DNA of 64,000 nt from JAIRVZ01 sp031553415. GTDB taxonomy: Bacteria > Bacteroidota > Bacteroidia > Bacteroidales > Azobacteroidaceae. Positions 36,759 through 45,025 of the stretch are shown one piece after another. Made by a program: the position numbers and the translations under genes. Below the pieces are notes generated by a model, which was not told the DNA's origin, made no database searches, and was given only the letters and a program-made list of their open reading frames with translations. Every line of letters starts with the position of its first letter. The first letter of the stretch is position 1. The stretch is from NCBI GenBank assembly GCA_031553415.1, contig JAVBLO010000015.1, positions 41,885 through 105,884 of the forward strand, in the 5' to 3' direction.

Positions 36759-37128
36759 TATATCAGCTGTTGAAAAATTAAGAATCAAAAAAGCCCGTTT
36801 AAAAGCAGAAGAACAGGGACACATTCACGAATTGGATAAGCATGTCATTTATCTGCAACAAAATTTTGGTTCTTTGCTATTGGATGCAGGCTGGACTGCT
36901 GTCAAGGCGCAACTGCCACCATTCATACAAGAATTTTTACCGGGAAGTAACAAACAAAGAGCAATTGAAACTTCCCCAAAACCGGTTAGTGCTTTTACAA
37001 GGAAATATCCACATATCAGTGCATTGACCAACCAAATAGTTGATTTTGCTCCTGTTATATTTAACGGATTAAAACCCATGCTCATTTCTTTTGCTTTGAA
37101 AAAAGCAAAAAAAATCATTTTCAAATAA
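36739..37128 (+). CDS. Unknown protein, third gene of the YtxH-holin operon
   Basis: 129 residues. A basic, helical N-terminal half (VEKLRIKKARLKAEEQGHIH) leads to a region with hydrophobic stretches (LTNQIVDFAPVIFNGLKPML) and a lysine-rich end (KKAKKIIFK). No family name recognised, though position suggests the counterpart of YqjK in the E. coli yqjD-yqjE-yqjK group. Translationally coupled to the preceding gene by a 20-nt overlap. Likely membrane-associated. Confidence 0.7.
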   Translation: MNAKVNNISAVEKLRIKKARLKAEEQGHIHELDKHVIYLQQNFGSLLLDAGWTAVKAQLPPFIQEFLPGSNKQRAIETSPKPVSAFTRKYPHISALTNQIVDFAPVIFNGLKPMLISFALKKAKKIIFK

Positions 37129-37144
37129 AAAATTTCCCATATAA

Positions 37145-37175
37145 TTTGCCATTCAATTGATTTTCTATAATTTTG
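37145..37175 (+). promoter_or_regulatory. ssb promoter
   Basis: TTTG (37145-37148), 19 nt, TAATTTTG (37168-37175): complete match to the Bacteroides promoter. Transcription would start near 37182, giving a leader of about 60 nt with a small CCCC/GGGG hairpin before ssb. Confidence 0.75.
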
Positions 37176-37244
37176 AACCCGATCCCCAATAATGGGGCAA
37201 AATCTTAATTTTTTTATTTTTTAACCTAAAAAAAGATTATCATT

Positions 37245-37724
37245 ATGGCAATTAACAAAGTTATTTTAGTAGGAAATGTCGGAAAAGATCCGGAAGTAAG
37301 GTATTTCGACAATGGTAGTGCTGTGGCTAATTTTACGTTGGCAACAACAGAACGTGGGTATACGGCAGCCAATGGCACTGTTATTCCCGATCGTACAGAA
37401 TGGCACAATATCGTTTTGTGGCGGGCATTGGCCGAAGTTGCAGAAAAATATGTGCGCAAAGGTGCAAAATTATATATAGAAGGAAAAATCCGTACCCGTT
37501 CATATGATGATGCATCGGGTAATAAACGATATGTAACTGAAATATATGCCGATAATATGGAACTGTTAGACCGGAAACCTGAAGGACAACAAGGTCCTCC
37601 ACCTCCGTTGCAAGCATCCCAACCGGCACAAGCGGAAGTTTCTTCTCAACAACAATCTTCTCCGGCTCCATTTAGTTCCGCAAGTCCTTTGGATGAAGGA
37701 GAAAAAGACGATCTACCATTTTAA
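37245..37724 (+). CDS. ssb: Single-stranded DNA-binding protein
   Basis: Protects single-stranded DNA in replication and repair. OB-fold domain (about 1-108; MAINKVILVGNVGKDPEVRY, TEWHNIVLWRALAEVAEKYV, GAKLYIEGKIRTRSY), a flexible Q/P/S-rich linker (about 110-148) and the conserved acidic tip ending DDLPF that docks partner proteins. 159 residues, normal. It leads the ssb-gldE-gldD order common in Bacteroidota; a heptad-repeat hairpin fills the gap to gldE. Confidence 0.96.
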   Translation: MAINKVILVGNVGKDPEVRYFDNGSAVANFTLATTERGYTAANGTVIPDRTEWHNIVLWRALAEVAEKYVRKGAKLYIEGKIRTRSYDDASGNKRYVTEIYADNMELLDRKPEGQQGPPPPLQASQPAQAEVSSQQQSSPAPFSSASPLDEGEKDDLPF

Positions 37725-37811
37725 ATGAAGAATAAAGAATGAAAAATGAAGAAATGACAAGCAGATTCTTCATTTTTCATTCTTCATTCTTCATTCTTCA
37801 TTCTTTATTCT
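37725..37811. repeat. Heptad-repeat hairpin 3 (unit GAATGAA / TTCTTCA)
   Basis: Left arm of four A/G-rich 7-nt units starting right after the ssb stop; right arm of six or more TTCTTCA-type units ending one base before the gldE ATG. The arms are complementary over about 35 nt. It occupies the entire ssb-gldE gap and would form a long RNA hairpin covering the gldE ribosome-binding region. Confidence 0.85.
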
Positions 37812-37812
37812 C

Positions 37813-39090
37813 ATGATTTCTATATCACTAGGTATTATTATTTCACTTGTTTTAGCTTTAATTTTTATTTTGTTTTCCGGGTTCCTTTCCGGAACTGAAG
37901 CAGCATTTTTTACATTGTCTGTTTCTGATAAAGAAATTTTAGAAAAAGAAGAAACGGATGATTCCATGATAATTAACCAGCTACTTGAGCAACCGAATTA
38001 CCTGTTATCTACAATTCTGATATTTAATATCTTATTAGACCTTTTAGCTGTTATTCTGGGTGTTTATGCTTTCCAGAAGCTATTTATCTATGAAACTGAT
38101 TCACTTCTATTCTGGTTTGAAATTAGTATCTGGATTATATTGGTTGCCATGTTTGCAGAGCTCATTCCCAGGTTGTACGCAAAAAGAAAGCCCATGAAAC
38201 AAATCCGCAAGGCTGCTCCTACAATAAAAAACATGGAACTTGTATGCCGCCCTTTTTCTAAAATGGTTATTGAAACGGCTAATTTCTTCAACAAGTTCTT
38301 TACAAAAAAGGCATCTGACTTATCGGTTGAAGAAATATCTAAAGTATTGCGATCAAGTTCAGAGGAAATCTCTGAAGAAAAAGAAATGTTGGAAGGAATC
38401 ATCAGCCTTTACAACAAAACGGCTGTCGAAATTATGACTTCCCGGTTGGATATTGCTGATATAGATATCAAATCTAACTTTAAACAAGTAATTGATTATG
38501 CTCTTAATATCGGTTATTCAAGAATTCCTGTATATCTAAAAAGCCAGGATAATATAAAAGGTATTTTATACCTGAAAGATTTGCTTCCTTATATCGATAA
38601 ACCTGAAACTTTCCGTTGGCAAAGTCTTATACGCCCGGCATTTTTTGTTCCTGAAACTAAAAAGATTGACGACTTGCTGGAAGAGTTCCGTACAAATAAA
38701 ATCCACTTGGCTGTTGTCGTCGACGAATTCGGTGGAACTTCAGGAATTGTTACAATGGAAGATATTCTGGAAGAAATTGTCGGGGAAATAAATGATGAGT
38801 ATGATGACGAGGAAAATGTGAAATTTGAAAAATTCGCAGACGGGATATTTCTGTTCGAAGCTAAGATATCGTTGTCTGATTTCTTCAAAATAACAGAAAT
38901 TGATCCCAAAGAATTCGAAAAACAAACCGGAGATGTGGACACTCTTGCAGGATTAGTACTCGAATTAAAAGGTGATTTCCCGAAAACTGATGAAATCATC
39001 GCTTATGGCTCCTATCGTTTCGAAGTTTCCGACATCAACGAACGAAGAATCCAAAAAGTTAAATTCTATACGGAGAATGAAGAAGAATAA
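37813..39090 (+). CDS. gldE: GldE, CNNM/CorC-type gliding-associated membrane protein
   Basis: 425 residues: CNNM (DUF21) domain with about four hydrophobic segments (1-190, FSGFLSGTEAAFFTLS), tandem CBS domains (about 195-320, YSRIPVYLKSQDNIKGILYL, HLAVVVDEFGGTSGIVTMED), and a CorC/HlyC transporter-associated domain (about 335-420). In Bacteroidota this protein next to gldD is GldE, linked to gliding motility and type IX secretion; relatives transport or sense Mg2+/Co2+. Its stop overlaps the gldD start by 14 nt. Confidence 0.9.
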   Translation: MISISLGIIISLVLALIFILFSGFLSGTEAAFFTLSVSDKEILEKEETDDSMIINQLLEQPNYLLSTILIFNILLDLLAVILGVYAFQKLFIYETDSLLFWFEISIWIILVAMFAELIPRLYAKRKPMKQIRKAAPTIKNMELVCRPFSKMVIETANFFNKFFTKKASDLSVEEISKVLRSSSEEISEEKEMLEGIISLYNKTAVEIMTSRLDIADIDIKSNFKQVIDYALNIGYSRIPVYLKSQDNIKGILYLKDLLPYIDKPETFRWQSLIRPAFFVPETKKIDDLLEEFRTNKIHLAVVVDEFGGTSGIVTMEDILEEIVGEINDEYDDEENVKFEKFADGIFLFEAKISLSDFFKITEIDPKEFEKQTGDVDTLAGLVLELKGDFPKTDEIIAYGSYRFEVSDINERRIQKVKFYTENEEE

Positions 39091-39685
39091 GTGCCTTTTG
39101 TCTTTTATTGCTTTTTGTTTTCTTCTCCTTTCATGCACTAATCCGGTTCCCAAACCGCAAGGGTACTACCGGATTGATTTACCAGCACATCAATATAAAA
39201 AATTCAATCAATATCCGGAATTTAGCTTTGAACTCTCCCAATACACTACCATAGAACCTGTAATTGATACGGTTAAAGGAGAATGGTTCAACATTGATTA
39301 TACTGGATTGAATGCAAAAATTTATTGTAGCTATTACCCCATTAAATCATCAGAATTGAATAAATATATAGAAGACAACCACAAATTAGTATATCGTCAT
39401 GTAATGAAAGCGGATGCCATAACAGAACAACCTTTTAGCGATGTGGATAAAAACGTCTTTGGTGTTTTATATTGCCTGGAAGGAAATGTTGCTTCGCCTC
39501 TACAATTTACATTAACTGATAGCATTGCAAATTTTTTCCGGGCTTCATTGATGTTTAACACCGTTCCTAATCAGGATTCTATTACACCCGTTTTGGAATA
39601 TATAAAAGAAGACATCAGACATTTAATTGAATCTTTTGAATGGAAATCTTGCACAGCAGATTTCACGGATTACACAGATTATTAA
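39077..39685 (+). CDS. gldD: GldD, gliding motility/T9SS-associated lipoprotein
   Basis: Start chosen at MKKNKCLLSFIAFCFLLLSC, a signal peptide with lipobox LLSC; the frame extends upstream into gldE but that is not protein-like. Conserved body: PKPQGYYRIDLPAHQYKKF, WFNIDYTGLNAKIYCSYYPI, SPLQFTLTDSIANFFRASLMF. About 202 residues. GldD is needed for gliding and T9SS in Flavobacterium. The last ten residues (TADFTDYTDY) are encoded inside the palindromic element that follows, so the natural C-terminus was probably replaced when the element arrived. Confidence 0.92.
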   Translation: MKKNKCLLSFIAFCFLLLSCTNPVPKPQGYYRIDLPAHQYKKFNQYPEFSFELSQYTTIEPVIDTVKGEWFNIDYTGLNAKIYCSYYPIKSSELNKYIEDNHKLVYRHVMKADAITEQPFSDVDKNVFGVLYCLEGNVASPLQFTLTDSIANFFRASLMFNTVPNQDSITPVLEYIKEDIRHLIESFEWKSCTADFTDYTDY

Positions 39686-39790
39686 TACTTAGCCACGAAT
39701 TACACAAATTTACACTTTTATTTTGTGTGATTTCGTGCGATTCGTGGCTATAATTTTCAGATAAGAATCTGTGATATATGTGTGAAATCT
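39658..39790. repeat. Long palindromic intergenic element, copy 2
   Basis: 133 nt imperfect palindrome: begins AGATTTCACGGATTACACAG, ends with GTGTGAAATCT, inner arms AGCCACGAAT (from 39691) and ATTCGTGGCT, centre ACAC...GTGT. Related to 7621-7746. It starts inside the gldD coding region and ends at the base before the eno stop codon, filling the convergent junction. It probably terminates both genes. Confidence 0.8.
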
Positions 39791-41071
39791 TTATTTTACT
39801 TTCTTATAACCATAAACTGCCAAGTGACCCAATTCTTCTTCAATACGAAGCAATTGGTTGTATTTAGCCATACGGTCGGAACGACTCAATGAACCTGTCT
39901 TGATTTGTCCTGAATTAGTTGCCACAGCAATATCTGCTATAGTAGCATCTTCAGTTTCACCCGAACGGTGAGAAGTTACAGAAGTATAACCTGCACGGTG
40001 AGCCATTTCAATAGCATCTAATGTTTCGCTCAAAGAACCGATTTGGTTTACTTTGATAAGGATAGAGTTGGCACAACCCAATTCGATACCTTTTCTTAGA
40101 TACTCTACATTCGTTACAAACAAATCATCACCTACCAATTGGCATTTGCTACCGATTTTATCTGTAAGCAATTTCCAACCATCCCAATCACCTTCGCTCA
40201 TACCATCTTCGATAGAATCAATAGGATATTTGGAAACTAATTCAGCTAAATAATCAGCTTGCTGGGCAGAAGTACGTTTAGCGCCGTTTGCTCCTTCAAA
40301 TTTGGAATAATCATAAATTCCATCTTTATAAAATTCAGAAGAAGCGCAGTCTAAGCCAATCATCACATCTTTTCCGGCTTTATATCCTGCATTTTCAATA
40401 GCTTTGATGATTGATTCCAAAGCATCTTCTGTTCCTTTCAAAGCGGGAGCGAAACCGCCTTCATCACCAACTGCAGTACTCAAACCTCTGTCATGTAATA
40501 CTTTTTTCAATGAATGGAATACTTCAGCACCACAACGCAAACCTTCCCTGAAAGAAGGAGCGCCAACCGGACGGATCATAAATTCCTGGAAAGCGATAGG
40601 AGCATCTGAGTGAGATCCTCCATTGATAATATTCATCATCGGAACCGGCAATGTATAAGTATTTGTACCACCGATATATCTATATAAAGGCATTTCCAAA
40701 TAAGCAGCAGCAGCTTTTGCAACAGCTAAAGAAACACCAAGTATAGCATTAGCGCCTAATTTGGACTTGGTTTTAGTGCCATCCATTTCAATCATTTTTT
40801 TATCGATAGCACGTTGTTCCAAAGCACTCATACCTATCAAAGCAGGAGCAATTACGTTGTTTACATTTTCAACAGCTTTCAAAACACCTTTACCCAAATA
40901 ACGTTTTTTGTCGCCATCACGCAATTCGATAGCTTCATTTTCTCCGGTCGAAGCCCCGGAAGGAACAGCTGCACGTCCCATAAAACCTGATGCCAGATAA
41001 ACATCAACTTCCACTGTCGGATTACCTCTTGAATCCAAAATCTCTCGGCCTACAATTTTTACGATTTCCAT
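39791..41071 (-). CDS. eno: Enolase
   Basis: Glycolytic enzyme converting 2-phosphoglycerate to phosphoenolpyruvate; also part of RNA degradosomes in some bacteria. 426 residues with all family signatures: SRGNPTVEVDV, GRAAVPSGASTGENEA, KAAAAYLEMPLYRYIGGTNT, VGDEGGFAP, the magnesium ligands in IGLDCASSEF, SIEDGMSEGDWDGW and LVGDDLFVTN, and catalytic lysine in ILIKVNQIGSLSETL. Monocistronic; the weak -7-like TACCTTTA lies about 60 nt upstream. Confidence 0.98.
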   Translation of the reverse strand: MEIVKIVGREILDSRGNPTVEVDVYLASGFMGRAAVPSGASTGENEAIELRDGDKKRYLGKGVLKAVENVNNVIAPALIGMSALEQRAIDKKMIEMDGTKTKSKLGANAILGVSLAVAKAAAAYLEMPLYRYIGGTNTYTLPVPMMNIINGGSHSDAPIAFQEFMIRPVGAPSFREGLRCGAEVFHSLKKVLHDRGLSTAVGDEGGFAPALKGTEDALESIIKAIENAGYKAGKDVMIGLDCASSEFYKDGIYDYSKFEGANGAKRTSAQQADYLAELVSKYPIDSIEDGMSEGDWDGWKLLTDKIGSKCQLVGDDLFVTNVEYLRKGIELGCANSILIKVNQIGSLSETLDAIEMAHRAGYTSVTSHRSGETEDATIADIAVATNSGQIKTGSLSRSDRMAKYNQLLRIEEELGHLAVYGYKKVK

Positions 41072-41314
41072 ACGGTTAATTTTTTAGAATTTTGTATTTA
41101 GGGAACTATTAAAATTTGAGGGGATAAAGGTAATCATAATTGTTCATTTTTGACATCTCTCAAACTCAATATCTTTTAGTCCCTTTTTAAGCGCTTTGTC
41201 TGCCGGATAACAAATTTTATTGATAAACATAAAAAAGGATGTATCAGACAGATTTAACGGAGAAACAAAGTGGTAATTTATAAAGAAAACTTTAGATATC
41301 CAAGAAGTTTTTCC

Positions 41315-41322
41315 TATTTTTG
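41315..41322 (+). promoter_or_regulatory. Putative -7 box for the helicase gene
   Basis: TATTTTTG, 39 nt before the helicase ATG, fits TAnnTTTG; the upstream box is only approximate (TTTAG at 19 nt). The remainder of the 290-nt gap to eno holds no supported gene. Confidence 0.45.
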
Positions 41323-41361
41323 CAAGCCTAAAACATATTATTATCATCAAATTTCAACAAT

Positions 41362-44031
41362 ATGAAATTCAATTCAATCAAAGAAAAAATAATCTCTCAA
41401 TTATCCCCTGCAGAACTGGCATACGGAGAAATCTTATATAATAATTGTGATTGCCAGATTTTATCCCAATCATCAGTTTCTATTGATTTCCTGATAAATG
41501 TTTCCGGAGAAAGTGAACCTGTAGAATATTCCTTATTGATTAATAACGAGGGCAGTGAAAAAATCAATCTGATTCCCGAATCCAATGGAGACCGTATCGG
41601 CTGGAACCGCTATTCATACGCTTGCTTATTGCAATACGAACAGGAATTAAGTCTCCTTGATCCCAAAGAAAAAATTGAACATAAAAAATATACCCGTCAG
41701 GGAATGATTAAACGTGTGCTGGATGAACGTAAGCAAAAAGCGCTGAAGGCAACATACCATATCAGGTGGGCGAAAAATATTTATGGCGACCATATTCTGG
41801 TAAATGAAAAAGGTCGCCAGTATAGAATATTCCTCCGCGATTTTGAGAATGAAACAGGATATAGTGACAGTTGGGATTCCAAACTCAACAAATTGGGTAC
41901 AACCAAACATATTATGTTTGCTTTCAATGAGTTGAAGAAAAACAAAGAATTATTCGACCGATTAGATAAAACCTATCCTTTTATAGAAATATACTGCGAT
42001 CCGCTGAACGACAATAAAATTACTTGGTGTTATCCGGAGAAGCTTCCTGTTGCAGAGCAACTTTTACTTTCCCGTCACTTCAAAAAACAAAATTTTATAG
42101 ACAATTCTGAATCCGACATCAAGTCATTTCTTAGCTTCATTGAAAAAGCCAAAAATTTTGAAACCATTTGCATACGCCCTGAAGTCAAAGAAAAAGTAGA
42201 AAAAACTTTTGAACAATCAATGCTCAAAGAATTATCTATAACTCAAAAACCTGATTATTCATTAATTAAAGCAGAATTGTTTCCTTATCAAAAAGACGGA
42301 GTCGAATTTGTTTTGTTTAAAAAAGCAGCTATTATTGCCGATGAAATGGGATTGGGAAAAACGATCCAAGCCATTAGCATAGCCATACTAAAAAAACAAA
42401 TATTCGGTTTCAGGAAAATCTTAGTTGTATGTCCTGCAACTCTAAAAGCTCAATGGAAAAAAGAAATTGAAAAATTCAGCAGTGAAAAAGCAATTATAGT
42501 TAATGGGACTCCCGACGAAAGGGAAAAGCAATATTCAGATGATAATTATTCTTTCTATATTGTCAATTATGAAACTATTTTAAGGGATAATATAGCCATC
42601 AATAAGGCTGGAATAGAATTCCTTATTTTAGATGAAGCGCAAAAAGTGAAGAACTTCGAAACAAAAACTTCTTCCGCTATCAGAAAGATAGAATCCAAGC
42701 ATACTTTGATTATTACGGGCACTCCCATTGAAAACCGCCTGATTGACATTTACTCTTTGGTAGGAGTGCTTGACCCATATTTTTTTGGTCCTTTATGGGA
42801 GTTTTCCTACCAGCATTGCCTTTTCGATCCTGATAAACCCAATAAAATCAATGGGTATTACGACCTGCAAACACTGAATGCGCAATTATCCGGCATACTT
42901 ATCCGCCGTGAGAAAAGAGCTGTTTTGGAACAACTCCCTAATGTACAACAAATTGATATTCCTGTTGAATTATCTGTTGAACAAGCTGAGTACCATGCAT
43001 CATTCGCCCACGGCATCGCAGCAATCATCCGCAAGAAATTCCTGACTCCTTATGATTTACAAAAACTGCAACTTCTGCTTGGAAACATGCGTATGGTTTG
43101 TGATTCGACTTACCTGATCGATGAAGAAACAAACGTATCTCCTAAAATGGAAGAATTAAAAGACATTTTATTTGAAAAATTAGACCTGAAAAATACAACC
43201 CGCAAGATTATTATATTTTCCGAATGGATTAAAGTACATAAGCTAATTGGGCAAATGCTCAGACAAAACAAAATAGGTTTTGTGGAGCTGAATGGTAAAG
43301 TTCCGGTTAAATCCAGAGGGGAGCTTATCAAAAAATTTGAAAGTAATCCGGAGTGTAAAGTCTTTCTCTCCACCGAAGCCGGAGGAGCAGGATTAAACCT
43401 GCAATTCGCCGATATATTGATTAACTTTGAACTACCCTGGAATCCTGCTAAAAAGAACCAACGCATTGGGCGTATTGACAGGTTGGGACAGAAAAGCAAT
43501 AAATTGACTATCTATAACCTTATCACCAGAAACTCCATCGAACAACAAATCGCTGCCGGATTATTGGTCAAACAAAATCTTTTCGAAGGCGTTTTAGATA
43601 GCGGCAGTAAAACAAATTATGTCGATTTCTCAACAAAAGGGCGTTCTCAGTTCATCGACCAGTTAGAAACATTTATTGACCAGGCTGAAAATGAAATAAA
43701 TGAAGAAACAGCTTCTTGCTCCGATAATCAAGAAGTTATCAAGCAAGAAGCGAATCCGATAGAAAGTTTTGAACCCGAAGAACTCGAAGAAGGATATTTT
43801 GAAAAATCAACTACAGATCACTCCGGAAATAAATCTGAAAAATCCAAAAATCAGGAAACCGGAATCGAATCGAAAACCGTTGAACTGGAACAAGTAATGA
43901 ATAATGGCATGCAGTTTCTTGCTGGATTATTTAAAATGTCGACCGGAAAAGAATTGGGATTGGAAGGGCAACAAATCAAGGTTAATAAAGAGACCGGGGA
44001 AGTAACGATGACGTTTAAATTACCAATATAA
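41362..44031 (+). CDS. SNF2-family (DEAD/DEAH-like) ATP-dependent helicase
   Basis: 889 residues. N-terminal part (1 to about 300) of unclear fold; then Swi2/Snf2 ATPase: motif I ADEMGLGKTIQA (Lys333), motif II DEAQ (Asp424), motif III ITGTPIENRLIDIYSL, motif V LSTEAGGAGLNLQFAD and motif VI NQRIGRIDRLGQ. Such proteins translocate on double-stranded DNA; bacterial members include RapA, which recycles RNA polymerase. No SNF2-specific accessory domain of RapA (KOW, tudor) is obvious. A charged linker (about 775-850) leads to a short conserved-looking end. A 67-codon gene follows 21 nt later. Confidence 0.9.
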   Translation: MKFNSIKEKIISQLSPAELAYGEILYNNCDCQILSQSSVSIDFLINVSGESEPVEYSLLINNEGSEKINLIPESNGDRIGWNRYSYACLLQYEQELSLLDPKEKIEHKKYTRQGMIKRVLDERKQKALKATYHIRWAKNIYGDHILVNEKGRQYRIFLRDFENETGYSDSWDSKLNKLGTTKHIMFAFNELKKNKELFDRLDKTYPFIEIYCDPLNDNKITWCYPEKLPVAEQLLLSRHFKKQNFIDNSESDIKSFLSFIEKAKNFETICIRPEVKEKVEKTFEQSMLKELSITQKPDYSLIKAELFPYQKDGVEFVLFKKAAIIADEMGLGKTIQAISIAILKKQIFGFRKILVVCPATLKAQWKKEIEKFSSEKAIIVNGTPDEREKQYSDDNYSFYIVNYETILRDNIAINKAGIEFLILDEAQKVKNFETKTSSAIRKIESKHTLIITGTPIENRLIDIYSLVGVLDPYFFGPLWEFSYQHCLFDPDKPNKINGYYDLQTLNAQLSGILIRREKRAVLEQLPNVQQIDIPVELSVEQAEYHASFAHGIAAIIRKKFLTPYDLQKLQLLLGNMRMVCDSTYLIDEETNVSPKMEELKDILFEKLDLKNTTRKIIIFSEWIKVHKLIGQMLRQNKIGFVELNGKVPVKSRGELIKKFESNPECKVFLSTEAGGAGLNLQFADILINFELPWNPAKKNQRIGRIDRLGQKSNKLTIYNLITRNSIEQQIAAGLLVKQNLFEGVLDSGSKTNYVDFSTKGRSQFIDQLETFIDQAENEINEETASCSDNQEVIKQEANPIESFEPEELEEGYFEKSTTDHSGNKSEKSKNQETGIESKTVELEQVMNNGMQFLAGLFKMSTGKELGLEGQQIKVNKETGEVTMTFKLPI

Positions 44032-44052
44032 CTGAATTAAAAAGATTTCATT

Positions 44053-44256
44053 ATGTTAGAGTTATCAAAAAGTCAAAAGAAAATCGCACGGGAATTGATA
44101 CAAAAGGCCTTGCAAACCGATTGCAAAAATTGTTTGGATGAAGTTGATTCTTTATTGAAAAAAGGAAAGGGAACATCTTTTACTCCTCATGAAACCTACC
44201 TGAAACTTTACGACCATATTCACAAATTTGACAAATACCTGGGCCCGAAGGTATAA
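44053..44256 (+). CDS. Small helical protein downstream of the helicase
   Basis: 67 residues, predicted all-helical: LELSKSQKKIARELIQKALQ, KNCLDEVDSLLKKGKGTSF, LKLYDHIHKFDKYLGPKV. Cysteines at about 24 and 27 (DCKNCLDE). No family recognised with certainty. The 21-nt spacing, same strand and protein-like composition suggest cotranscription with the helicase and possibly a functional link. Confidence 0.7.
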   Translation: MLELSKSQKKIARELIQKALQTDCKNCLDEVDSLLKKGKGTSFTPHETYLKLYDHIHKFDKYLGPKV

Positions 44257-44302
44257 TAATATAGGAGGTTCTCGCTATTTAACCACTATCGTAGGATTAT
44301 AT

Positions 44303-44386
44303 ATGGATAGGGTTTTGACGGATAAAGGTATTGAGCTCTTTGAACCGGAGGTTCAAGAAGTGATAATGAGGTGGGCAAAGTTATAA
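44303..44386 (+). other. Possible 27-codon ORF or gene remnant
   Basis: ATG at 44303 opens a frame reading MDRVLTDKGIELFEPEVQEV and ending MRWAKL before TAA at 44384-44386. It looks protein-like and stands in an otherwise empty 220-nt gap after the helicase pair, but is too short to judge. It may be a remnant. No ribosome-binding site or promoter is evident. Confidence 0.2.
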
Positions 44387-44475
44387 GGGAAAAATTGCGA
44401 TGTAATTATATTACAAATTTATGAATATTCCCTTGATTTCTACATGATAAAACGTGGAACTTTAAGAGAAATAAT

Positions 44476-44519
44476 AACAAAACAGCCCGTAAATCAATTG
44501 ACTTACGGGCTGTTTTGTT
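44476..44519. terminator. Terminator of the ribosomal protein operon (bidirectional)
   Basis: AACAAAACAGCCCGTAA (44476-44492) and TTACGGGCTGTTTTGTT (44503-44519) are perfect 17-bp arms with a 10-nt loop; the outer A/T pairs supply T-runs on both strands. It lies 21 nt beyond the rplQ stop and also faces the plus-strand helicase unit. Confidence 0.95.
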
Positions 44520-44540
44520 ATTATAATTATTAAATAATAA

Positions 44541-45023
44541 TTATTCAGCAGCTTCAGTTTTTGTAGCTTTTGGAGCTTCAACGGCAGGAGCAGCATCGGC
44601 TTTTTTACTACGAGAACGACGGGTTTTAGACGCTTTTGCAGTTGATTTTTCTTTCAACATATTTTCGTTGTAATCAACTAATTCTATAAAACACATCGAG
44701 GCATTATCACCTAAACGGTTGCCGGTTTTAATGATACGTGTGTATCCTCCCGGACGATCTCCGATTTTTTGGGAAATTTCCTGGAACAATTCAGTCACGG
44801 TATATTTATCCTGCAAGTTTTTAAAAACAATACGACGTGAATGAGTAGTATCACTTTTAGATTTAGTTATTAGCGGCTCTACAAACTTACGAAGTTCTTT
44901 AGCCTTGGGTACAGTCGTAAAAATTCTTTTATGTTTGAGCAAAGAACAAGCCATATTGGCAAGCATCGCATCTCTGTGCGTGTTTGTACGACCTAAGTGG
45001 CTGTTTTTTTTATTATGTCTCAT
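44541..45023 (-). CDS. rplQ: 50S ribosomal protein L17
   Basis: Binds 23S rRNA near the exit tunnel. The core (about 1-125) shows MRHNKKNSHLGRTNTHRDAM, LLKHKRIFTTVPKAKELRKF and GDRPGGYTRIIKTGNRLGDN. Compared with E. coli (127 residues) there is a 35-residue C-terminal tail rich in lysine then alanine (KKADAAPAVEAPKATKTEAA), as seen in other Bacteroidota. Last gene of the alpha operon, 2 nt after rpoA, followed by the terminator. Confidence 0.97.
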   Translation of the reverse strand: MRHNKKNSHLGRTNTHRDAMLANMACSLLKHKRIFTTVPKAKELRKFVEPLITKSKSDTTHSRRIVFKNLQDKYTVTELFQEISQKIGDRPGGYTRIIKTGNRLGDNASMCFIELVDYNENMLKEKSTAKASKTRRSRSKKADAAPAVEAPKATKTEAAE

Positions 45024-45025
45024 TA

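Noticed and set aside
41144..41350. 68-codon minus-strand frame between eno and the helicase
   Set aside because: Overlaps the likely promoter of the helicase and has no protein-like pattern.
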